Below are positions 1 through 5,761 of a stretch of DNA of 12,904 bases, piece by piece. The stretch is from assembly GCA_003509805.1 (NCBI GenBank), contig DOMV01000389.1:2247-15150 (forward strand). The letters run 5' to 3'. The stretch is from Planctomycetaceae bacterium. GTDB lineage: Bacteria > Planctomycetota > Planctomycetia > Pirellulales > Thermoguttaceae. The notes beneath the pieces were generated by a model. It searched no databases. It saw nothing but the letters and a program-made list of their open reading frames with translations, and was not told the DNA's origin. How positions within the stretch are numbered: position 1 is the first letter of the stretch; each line of letters starts with the position of its first letter. A program made the translations under genes and the position numbers.

Positions 1-195
1 AGGATTGTCATGCCGTTGACGGTATATGAAGGTCGTTTGACACGGCTGACGATGCGGCTCCTGTCCGGATACCTTGAGAGGTTGACGACCGGACCGTGTC
101 CATCATATATTATACGGCCGACGGTGTCAAACGGTACGTTGTTTGGAATGGCGACCGTTTAGCGGTCGTTGCGATTTGCGCCCGGCAGTGATACC
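1..195. other. Left-edge region without a recognisable gene
   Basis: No gene can be supported here. On the plus strand, frame 1 is open from the window edge to a TAG at 160-162 (about 53 codons). It could be the tail of a gene lying mostly outside the window, but its translation resembles no family I know. A 9-bp inverted repeat pairs 35-43 with 124-132. A small hairpin has 6-bp arms at 152-157 and 163-168. A promoter-like pair lies at 82-111. Confidence 0.35.
82..111 (+). promoter_or_regulatory. Possible sigma-70-type promoter at the left edge
   Basis: TTGACG (82-87) and TATATT (106-111) are separated by 18 bp, and each matches the sigma-70 consensus at five of six positions. Transcription would start near 118 and run through the small hairpin at 152-168 towards the gene at 433. 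It may give the C39-like gene a long leader or make a short RNA. There is no supporting evidence beyond the sequence match. Confidence 0.35.
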
Positions 196-372
196 GTGAA
201 CGGCCTTCAGTTTACCAACGACTCAACCGGCTTCGGTATAGTCCGCCTGTGTACCATCACCTGTCGCCCGAACGATCCGTTTATGTTGTTATAAAAACAG
301 GAGTTAGAGGCAAGCGAGTGCGGCAGGCAGCCTTGACCACATGTCCGTTTTCATCGCGTTGCCCGTATACTC
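196..372 (+). repeat. Intergenic repeat copy A (R1 right part plus R2)
   Basis: The left part, 210-240, is identical over 31 bp to 10012-10042 in copy D. The right part, from about 258, is the R2 module. It shares CGCCCGAACGATCCG (265-279) exactly with 4137-4151 of copy C, and a 20-bp block at 341-360 exactly with 4213-4232. The element ends in a TATACT hexamer (366-371), about 60 bp before the start of the C39-like gene. Boundaries are approximate because the copies are degenerate. Confidence 0.75.
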
Positions 373-432
373 GACCTTTTCGAAAACCGTTACACGCGGA
401 AATGACAGGCCATTCTACCCCGCTTGTGTAAT

Positions 433-1074
433 ATGAAGTTTCCGGGCAGATCCATTCCTTACGAACCGCAATGCAACCGTGAAGGCATGCGACGGTGCGG
501 TGCCGCGGCATTATGCATGGTTTATCGGTCGTTCGGGATCGCAAAGGACCAGATTCTCCTGTTCGAGGAAATGGGGCGAAGCAACCGGACGTTCCAGTTG
601 GCCCGGCATGCGGTTCGTTCGGGGTACCTTGAAGCCTTGATCGTGCGTTTTCGCGACCCGTGGGAGGGATTGCTGCGATTACGTTCTTCCGACGCGGAAA
701 TCCGGGTGATTCTCAATCATCGTCTTCGCCGGGACGCCGGGGCGGGGCATTTCTCCGTGTTGGTCGAGCTTGACTGCCACGGGAAATACCTCGTGATCCA
801 CGATCCGCAGTTCGGCCCGAGCCGGAGACTTGAAAAAGACCATTTCATGGAATTATGGCAACCGGGAGGCGAACATTGCGAAATCCGTGGCGGGGTGGCC
901 GTCCTGTTCTCGAAAGATAATAAAACAAGTCAACAAACCGATCAAACAGCGGCAAAAAACGGCAGATTTTGCGACCGTTGTTCATATTGGATAAACTTTT
1001 CCTGTTTTGCGGGCATAATCGACGATTGCAGCCATTATTTTTGTCCTCTCTGCGACCGACCGTTTTCCGTGTGA
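433..1074 (+). CDS. C39-type papain-like cysteine protease-fold protein with C-terminal Cys4 cluster
   Basis: The product has 213 residues from ATG 433; a TTG at 424 is a possible upstream start, and neither has a clear Shine-Dalgarno. The N-terminal domain (about 1-160) carries the three blocks of the C39 peptidase fold. These are Gln13 followed by Cys22 in RRCGAAALCMVYRSFG, His106 in GHFSVLVELD, and Asp124 in IHDPQFGP. The order matches the oxyanion Gln and the Cys-His-Asp set of that family. A charged linker follows, then CxxC at 180-183 and CxxC at 204-207 with further Cys at 191 and 199, suggesting a zinc-binding knuckle. No signal peptide, membrane segment or ABC-transporter domain is present, so it is not a classical bacteriocin exporter. 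It may be a cytoplasmic protease or peptide-processing protein, but the substrate is unknown. Repeat copy A and its TATA-like end lie just upstream. Confidence 0.65.
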   Translation: MKFPGRSIPYEPQCNREGMRRCGAAALCMVYRSFGIAKDQILLFEEMGRSNRTFQLARHAVRSGYLEALIVRFRDPWEGLLRLRSSDAEIRVILNHRLRRDAGAGHFSVLVELDCHGKYLVIHDPQFGPSRRLEKDHFMELWQPGGEHCEIRGGVAVLFSKDNKTSQQTDQTAAKNGRFCDRCSYWINFSCFAGIIDDCSHYFCPLCDRPFSV

Positions 1075-1080
1075 CGATTT

Positions 1081-1126
1081 CCGGCTTTTTGTCAAATTGT
1101 CCAAAGGCTCGGGTTGACAAAGCCGG
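1081..1126. promoter_or_regulatory. Inverted repeat overlapping the rpmF promoter
   Basis: The arm at 1081-1095 (CCGGCTTTTTGTCAA) is complementary to the arm at 1114-1126 (TTGACAAAGCCGG) apart from a 2-nt bulge; the loop is 1096-1113. The right arm contains the -35 box of the rpmF promoter. It could be an operator controlling rpmF-fabD, or a hairpin ending transcription of the preceding gene, whose stop is only 6 bp away. The sequence does not decide between these. Confidence 0.45.
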
Positions 1127-1142
1127 GACACTCCCTTATGAT
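1114..1142 (+). promoter_or_regulatory. Promoter of rpmF-fabD
   Basis: TTGACA (1114-1119) and TATGAT (1137-1142) are separated by 17 bp: a perfect -35, a five-of-six -10, and ideal spacing. Transcription should start near 1149, leaving a leader of roughly 60 nt before rpmF. This is the best promoter match noticed in the window. Confidence 0.75.
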
Positions 1143-1207
1143 GGGGCTCACAGAATTTATGGTGGGGGTTTCCTCCCGCCTTGCTTACACCGAAATCGGA
1201 TTGTATC

Positions 1208-1396
1208 ATGGCCGTCCCGAAAAGAAAACACAGTAATGCGAGAACCGGTTCACGCCGTTCTCACGATCACAAAAAGTTGGTCCAGCGAAGCCAGTGTCCC
1301 GAGTGCAGCCGCGCGATTCCGTCGCACGTCGTTTGCCCGAATTGCGGGCATTACATGGGGCGTTTGGCCGATGAAAAAGCGGCGGAACGAACCTGA
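1208..1396 (+). CDS. rpmF: Large ribosomal subunit protein bL32
   Basis: The product has 62 residues and begins MAVPKRKHSNARTGSRRS, the typical bL32 start, which fixes the ATG at 1208. It is the zinc-binding (C+) form, with CPEC at 30-33 and CPNC at 43-46 followed by GHYMGR. The protein is a structural part of the 50S subunit near the peptidyl-transferase region. rpmF heads fatty-acid gene clusters in many bacteria, where it usually precedes plsX and fabH. Here fabD follows directly after 58 bp, so the two are probably one transcript from the promoter at 1114-1142. Confidence 0.95.
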   Translation: MAVPKRKHSNARTGSRRSHDHKKLVQRSQCPECSRAIPSHVVCPNCGHYMGRLADEKAAERT

Positions 1397-1454
1397 TTCA
1401 GGGTGACGTCCACGTCGGTCAGCCTTTTTCGTTCGACCTTTTTATTTGAAAGCA

Positions 1455-2360
1455 ATGGGTAAAACGGCCTTTTTGTTTCCGGGTCAGGGTGCGCAGTTCG
1501 TCGGGATGGGTAAAACGATTCATCTTGAAAACGCGTCGGTTCGGGCTCTTTTCGTCCGGGCACAACAAGTCCTGGGCTACGATTTGGCGGAACTGTGCTT
1601 CAGTGGGCCTGCCGAAACGCTCGACACGACCGTTCGCAGCCAGCCGGCGATATTCACGGTCAGCCTGGCGGCGCTGGAGGTCATGAAAGAACGGATGGGC
1701 GATGTCGTTGATTCCTGTAAAGCCGCTGCCGGTTTGAGTTTGGGAGAATACACCTCGCTCGTTTTTTCCGGGGCGATGGATTTCGAGGACGGCCTCGCGC
1801 TGGTTCAAAAACGCGGCGAGGCGATGCAGCAGGCGGCCGACGCTTCGCCGAGCGGAATGGTCAGCATTCTCGGAATGGACCGGGAATCGGTCGAAAAGCT
1901 GTGTGACGAACGATGCGGCGAGACGCTCCGGATTGCGAATTATCTTTGCCCGGGCAATATCGTCGTCTCCGGGAGCAATGCCGCCTGCGAGCGCGTTGCC
2001 GAAGCGGCCTTGACAGCCGGTGCGATGAAAGTGATCCCGCTTGCGGTGGCCGGGGCCTTTCACACGCCGTTGATGCGTCCGGCCGACGAAACGCTTGCCG
2101 CGGTGTTGGAAAAAGTCCCGATACGGGCGCCGCGCATTCCCGTTATCAGCAATGTAGACGCGCAGCCGCACGACGATCCCGACGATATCCGTAAAATCCT
2201 CGTCCGGCAGGTGCTCCAGCCCGTCCTGTGGGAAGATTCGATGCGCTACCTGCTTGCCGAGGGCTATGACCGTTTTTACGAGGTCGGTCCGGGCCGGGTT
2301 CTCCGCGGGTTGATGAAGCGGATCGAGCGTAGGATTCCCTGCGAGGGGATCGAAGTGTGA
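1455..2360 (+). CDS. fabD: Malonyl-CoA:ACP transacylase
   Basis: The enzyme moves malonyl from CoA to the phosphopantetheine arm of AcpP, supplying the extender unit for type II fatty acid synthesis in the cytoplasm. Its 301 residues are close to the usual FabD length. Visible family features are FPGQGAQ (8-14), the nucleophile Ser95 in GLSLGEYTS, Arg120 in KRGEAMQ, catalytic His203 in GAFHTPLM, Gln252 in VRQVLQPVLW and the closing EVGPGRVLRGLMKR. The ATG at 1455 is preferred because GKTAFLFPGQGAQ follows at once, as in homologues; a TTG at 1446 would add three residues. No strong ribosome-binding site is visible. The gene lies 58 bp after rpmF and is separated from fabG by a 316-bp gap holding repeat copy B. 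Confidence 0.96.
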   Translation: MGKTAFLFPGQGAQFVGMGKTIHLENASVRALFVRAQQVLGYDLAELCFSGPAETLDTTVRSQPAIFTVSLAALEVMKERMGDVVDSCKAAAGLSLGEYTSLVFSGAMDFEDGLALVQKRGEAMQQAADASPSGMVSILGMDRESVEKLCDERCGETLRIANYLCPGNIVVSGSNAACERVAEAALTAGAMKVIPLAVAGAFHTPLMRPADETLAAVLEKVPIRAPRIPVISNVDAQPHDDPDDIRKILVRQVLQPVLWEDSMRYLLAEGYDRFYEVGPGRVLRGLMKRIERRIPCEGIEV

Positions 2361-2395
2361 TGTCGTTTGTCGTTTCGGCCGTTTATCGTTTCGAG

Positions 2396-2652
2396 TGATA
2401 CTGAAAGCCATTGAAAATTTCCCGCAGCCGACTTTCAGGGAGTCTGCCTGCCGAAACGGCACTGCCGCAGGTACGTCGTCAATGGCATGATAATCCTCCC
2501 GCGAACAGTCGCCTGTCGCCCGCGCTTGTCGCCCGAACGAAACGTGCAACCCGATATTTACAAATGCATTATGGCGAGTGGTCGCGACAGGCAGCCTTCG
2601 CCAAACAACCAATTTCGCCGCATTTCCAGTATGCTGCGTTTCCAGTATAAAG
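2396..2652 (+). repeat. Intergenic repeat copy B (R1 left part plus R2)
   Basis: This element fills most of the 316-bp gap between fabD and fabG. Its left part (about 2396-2475) aligns with 9912-9990 of copy D and keeps the block around TTTCCCGCAGCCGAC. The right part (about 2482-2652) aligns with R2 of copies A and C, including CCTCCCGCG, CGCCCGAACGA, GGCGAGTG and CAGGCAGCCTT. Its end carries the segment TTTCCAGTAT twice, at 2623-2632 and 2639-2648. No coding frame is convincing here. Confidence 0.7.
2623..2651 (+). promoter_or_regulatory. Possible fabG promoter at the end of repeat B
   Basis: TTTCCA (2623-2628, four of six) and TATAAA (2646-2651, five of six) are separated by 17 bp. Both lie in the terminal part of the R2 module and would start transcription about 20 nt before fabG. 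The -35-like hexamer exists because the TTTCCAGTAT segment is duplicated in this copy. Confidence 0.45.
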
Positions 2653-2676
2653 CCTTACACCCCATCAAGGATTGAC

Positions 2677-3438
2677 ATGTCGGAGAAAATTTCCGTTGAT
2701 TTGAAGGACCGCGTCGCCGTCGTTACCGGCGCGACCCGGGGAATCGGGTATGCCATTGCCGGGGCCTTTGCCAAGGCGGGGGCAAAAATCGCCCTCATCG
2801 GAACCAACGCTGAAAAGCTCGGCCAATCGACGGAAAAAATCCGTGCCTTGGGCGTCGAAGCGGAAATGTTCCCCTGCAATGTCGCCGTAGCCGAAGAGGT
2901 TGAAAAGACGGCCGGCGCGATCATGGAGCGTTTCGGTAAAAAGATCGATATTCTCGTCAACAACGCCGGGATCACGCGGGACGGCCTGCTTCGCGGCATG
3001 AGCGTCGCCGACTGGGACGATGTCCTCGCCGTGAATCTCCGCGGTACCTTCCTGATGTGCAAGGCTTTCGTCGAGCCGATGCGGAGGGCCAAAGGCGGGC
3101 GCATCATCAACCTCAGCAGCGTCAGCGGCCTCCAGGGCAATCGCGGTCAATGTAATTACAGCGCCTCCAAGGCGGGCGTGATCGGCTTTACACGGACGCT
3201 CGCCCTTGAGTTGGCCAATCGCGGAATCACCGTAAACTGCATCGCTCCCGGCTTCATCGATACCGACATGACATCCGTGCTCGACGATCTCGTCAAGACC
3301 GCCGCGAAAGGCATGATCCCGTTGGGACGTTTCGGCGACGTTTCCGAAATCGCCGGTGCAGCCCTGTTCCTCGCAAGCGACGGCGCCGCCTACATTACCG
3401 GCCAGTGTCTCTCGGTTGACGGGGGGATGACGGTATAA
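2677..3438 (+). CDS. fabG: 3-oxoacyl-[ACP] reductase
   Basis: The enzyme reduces 3-ketoacyl-ACP to 3-hydroxyacyl-ACP with NADPH, the first reduction of each elongation round. It has 253 residues and is a classical short-chain dehydrogenase. It shows the Rossmann motif TGATRGIG (17-24), NNAG (95-98), Asn120, catalytic Ser148, Tyr161 and Lys165 in YSASK, PGFIDTDM (191-198) and the terminal LSVDGGMTV typical of FabG. The Ser-to-Tyr spacing of 13 equals that of E. coli FabG. The ATG at 2677 is supported by an AAGG ribosome-binding site 6 nt upstream and by homologue length. The frame stays open upstream for 33 codons, but that stretch is repeat sequence. The SDR family is broad, but the neighbours fabD, acpP and fabF support this assignment. 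Confidence 0.94.
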   Translation: MSEKISVDLKDRVAVVTGATRGIGYAIAGAFAKAGAKIALIGTNAEKLGQSTEKIRALGVEAEMFPCNVAVAEEVEKTAGAIMERFGKKIDILVNNAGITRDGLLRGMSVADWDDVLAVNLRGTFLMCKAFVEPMRRAKGGRIINLSSVSGLQGNRGQCNYSASKAGVIGFTRTLALELANRGITVNCIAPGFIDTDMTSVLDDLVKTAAKGMIPLGRFGDVSEIAGAALFLASDGAAYITGQCLSVDGGMTV

Positions 3439-3524
3439 TCCTTCGCGTTTACGGATCGGATACGCGCGGAACAAACGCTTGTGATTCGGTCCCGTGGTTG
3501 TCCCGTTGTTTTTTCGCCCTTTTG

Positions 3525-3648
3525 AGCGAAGCCGGCCTCGTTTTTCCGGTCAATCCGCCTGTTTGCCCTCCAGACCGGGTCGTTGCGGCGGGCAGGTCCC
3601 CGGGTCGTCGACTTCGGGAAATTTCAACCGCGTTCACGATACTGTGCT
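3525..3648 (-). repeat. Intergenic repeat copy E (R1, inverted)
   Basis: This is an inverted R1 copy in the 393-bp gap between fabG and acpP. Bases 3612-3628 are the exact reverse complement of 9924-9940 in copy D (17 bp). Similarity continues through GGGCAGGTCC and CCGCCTGTTTGCCCTCC to CGAAGCCGG at 3527-3535, in the order expected for a reversed D. Its outer arms are 3527-3535 and about 3609-3617. The inner hairpin of copy D is not preserved. Confidence 0.75.
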
Positions 3649-3664
3649 CCGTATGAAAAATAAG

Positions 3665-3702
3665 CCAAGGGGTTTCCGGAGCAAGGCGATGAAGCCCTTT
3701 GG
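3665..3702. other. 12-bp hairpin upstream of acpP
   Basis: Arms 3665-3676 (CCAAGGGGTTTC) and 3691-3702 (GAAGCCCTTTGG) pair over 12 positions in RNA if two G-U pairs are allowed, with a 14-nt loop. On the minus strand the stem is followed by TTATTTTT, resembling an intrinsic terminator against antisense transcription. On the plus strand there is no U-run. It lies between repeat E and the likely acpP promoter. Confidence 0.5.
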
Positions 3703-3728
3703 CCGCGAATGTTGAGCTTGGCACCAAG

Positions 3729-3757
3729 TTTCAATTTTTTCGCGGCGAACCTATAGT
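3729..3757 (+). promoter_or_regulatory. Possible acpP promoter
   Basis: TATAGT (3752-3757) is a five-of-six -10 box, and TTTCAA (3729-3734) sits 17 bp upstream as a weak -35. Transcription would begin near 3764, about 70 nt before acpP. A separate strong promoter is plausible because ACP is an abundant protein, but the -35 match is poor. Confidence 0.4.
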
Positions 3758-3831
3758 ATGCAACACGGCGTTTTCCACACTGTGTTTCCGAACCTTGTTT
3801 TATCACTGACACTCTAACTCACACGTTATCT

Positions 3832-4074
3832 ATGGCTTCCGTTGAAGAAAAAGTCGTAACCATCATTGCCGAACAATTGGGGGTGAGCCCCGAACAAGTG
3901 ACCCGTGAAGCGAGCATTGCGAACGACATGGGTGCCGATTCGCTCGACATGGCGGAATTGATGATCGCCTTCGAAGAGGAATTCGACATCGATATCAAGG
4001 AAGAAGACGCCCAGAACATCGAAACCGTCGGGCAGGTGATTGATCACATCCAGGCGGCGGTCGATGGAAAATGA
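3832..4074 (+). CDS. acpP: Acyl carrier protein
   Basis: The product is an 80-residue acidic protein that carries growing acyl chains on a phosphopantetheine arm attached to Ser37. The attachment motif GADSLDM (34-40) is intact, and helix II/III residues such as ELMIAFEEEFDIDI are typical of AcpP. These acidic residues form the docking surface for FabD, FabG and FabF. The ATG at 3832 begins MASVEEKV, as expected for the family. No Shine-Dalgarno is obvious. The gene is flanked by repeat-rich gaps of 393 bp upstream and 276 bp downstream, whereas acpP and fabF are often closely spaced. Confidence 0.97.
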   Translation: MASVEEKVVTIIAEQLGVSPEQVTREASIANDMGADSLDMAELMIAFEEEFDIDIKEEDAQNIETVGQVIDHIQAAVDGK

Positions 4075-4089
4075 ACCGGTATACCGTAA

Positions 4090-4244
4090 ACGCCATGCCA
4101 ACCCTCCCGCGCGCAATCCTGCGCATAACCACCTTCCGCCCGAACGATCCGCGTAAATACTTACGTTAACAAAAGTTGGGGGCGAGTGAGTGCGGCGGGC
4201 AGACGTGACCAAATGTCCGTTTTCATCGCGTTTCCAGTATAATT
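4090..4244 (+). repeat. Intergenic repeat copy C (R2)
   Basis: This R2 copy lies in the 276-bp gap between acpP and fabF. It shares a 15-bp exact block at 4137-4151 and a 20-bp exact block at 4213-4232 with copy A. It shares CCTCCCGCG and TTTCCAGTATAA with copy B. The element ends in a perfect TATAAT (4238-4243), about 107 bp before fabF, but no good -35 box lies 16-18 bp upstream. Only traces of an R1 module precede it. Confidence 0.75.
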
Positions 4245-4350
4245 CGGTAATGCCGCGTGCGGGATCCGCAACCGTGTCCTTTTGCGCATTTCGCCCGCGT
4301 TTGCGTTCGCGTTTTTATCGAATGTCCGTCGATTCGTTCGGTCTTTTACC

Positions 4351-5583
4351 ATGCGTCCACGTGTCGTCGTAACCGGAATGGGGCTTGTTTCACCGCTCGG
4401 CAAAGATGTCGAGCAGGTATGGGGGAACGTATGCCGCGGCGAATCGGGTATCCGGCGAACGACGGATCCCGAACTGTCGATATTTCGTTCGAAAATTTTC
4501 GGCGTTTGCCCCGATTTCACGACCGATCCGTACATCCCGGCGCACGAGGCGAAGAAAATCGATCGTTTCGTCCAATACGCCTTGGTTGCGGCGATCGACG
4601 CGGTCGGCCAATCCGGTCTCGATTTCGAAAAAGAAAACCGGGAACGTTGTTGCGCGATCATCGGGTGCGGCGTCGGCGGCCTCCAGGAGATCGAATACCA
4701 GTGCGTCAAATTGGAGACGAAAGGTCCCAACAAGACGTCGCCGTATACGATCCCGAAAATCATGCCGAACGCCGCGGCAGGCAACGTTTCGATTCACTTC
4801 GGGCTTCTCGGCCCCTCGTATGCCGTCTCGACCGCCTGCGCTTCGTCGACGAATGCGATGCACGACGCGATCCGTGCCATCCGATGCGGCGACGCGGATG
4901 TCGTTATCACGGGCGGGACGGAAGCGGCGGTCACGCGGCTCGGCATTTGCGGCTTCTGCGCCATGCGCGCTCTTTCCGAACGGAACGAAGAGCCTGAAAA
5001 GGCGAGCCGGCCGTACGATAAGGGACGCGACGGTTTCGTCCTTTCCGAAGGCGCGGGAATTCTTGTCTTCGAAGAGTACGAACATGCCCGCAAACGCGGC
5101 GCGGTTGTTCTCGGGGAAGTTCTCGGGACCGGTCTGAGCAGCGATGCGTTCCATATCGCCCAACCGGAACCGGAAGGGATCGGCGCATCCCGGGCGATTC
5201 AAAAAACGCTTGAAGACGCCGGAATCGATGCGGGAAAAGTCGACTACATCAACCTGCACGGCACCGGGACCTCGCTTGGCGATATTGCCGAGGTCAAGGC
5301 GGTCAAGCGGGCGTTCGGGGAGTCGCTCCGGGGAATCGCGCTCTCCAGTACGAAGAGCCAGATCGGACATCTCCTCGGCGGCAGCGGCGGCGTCGAATTG
5401 ATCGTCACCTTGCTGGCGCTGCGCGACGGGATCGTCCCGCCCACCAGCAACCTTGAAGATCCCGATCCCGAGTGTGATCTTGATTTTACGCCGCTGACCG
5501 CGCGCGAACGAAAGCTGACGGTCGCTCTTTCCAACAGTTTCGGCTTCGGCGGGCACAACGCCTGTGTTCTTGTCAGCCGTTGA
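4351..5583 (+). CDS. fabF: 3-oxoacyl-[ACP] synthase II
   Basis: The enzyme condenses malonyl-ACP with acyl-ACP to extend the fatty acid chain. It has 410 residues, the usual FabF length. The Cys-His-His triad is complete and falls at the same positions as in E. coli FabF: Cys163 in STACASS, His303 in LHGTGTSLGD and His340 in KSQIGHLLGG. The conserved Lys335 and the gating loop NSFGFGG (395-401) are also present. The ATG at 4351 gives MRPRVVVTGMGLVSPLG, the standard start; the frame is open further upstream from a TTG at 4282, but that stretch is not family-like. There is no visible Shine-Dalgarno. This is the last gene of the plus-strand block and faces the minus-strand beta-helix gene. Confidence 0.96.
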   Translation: MRPRVVVTGMGLVSPLGKDVEQVWGNVCRGESGIRRTTDPELSIFRSKIFGVCPDFTTDPYIPAHEAKKIDRFVQYALVAAIDAVGQSGLDFEKENRERCCAIIGCGVGGLQEIEYQCVKLETKGPNKTSPYTIPKIMPNAAAGNVSIHFGLLGPSYAVSTACASSTNAMHDAIRAIRCGDADVVITGGTEAAVTRLGICGFCAMRALSERNEEPEKASRPYDKGRDGFVLSEGAGILVFEEYEHARKRGAVVLGEVLGTGLSSDAFHIAQPEPEGIGASRAIQKTLEDAGIDAGKVDYINLHGTGTSLGDIAEVKAVKRAFGESLRGIALSSTKSQIGHLLGGSGGVELIVTLLALRDGIVPPTSNLEDPDPECDLDFTPLTARERKLTVALSNSFGFGGHNACVLVSR

Positions 5584-5673
5584 CCCCGTGCGACGTTGAA
5601 CCTGCGCGGCACGGGCTTCTTCGACGCTTCCGGGACGATGATTTTGGGAGCTTGTGGGCCGATGCTTTTGGGG

Positions 5674-5715
5674 AAACCGGGAATGCGGCGTTCAGACGCG
5701 GACACCGGTTTTCTT
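5674..5715 (+). terminator. Possible intrinsic terminator after fabF
   Basis: The arms AAACCGG (5674-5680) and CCGGTTT (5705-5711) form a 7-bp stem, with an inner 3-bp GCG/CGC stem, followed by a U-rich run (TTTTCTT). It lies in the 178-bp gap between converging genes. A second, less terminator-like hairpin, CCCGTGC (5585-5591) with GCACGGG (5609-5615), begins 2 bp after the fabF stop. Confidence 0.45.
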
Positions 5716-5761
5716 CACATTCGACGATCAACCCGAAGACCCTCCGAAGCTCCCCAGGTCG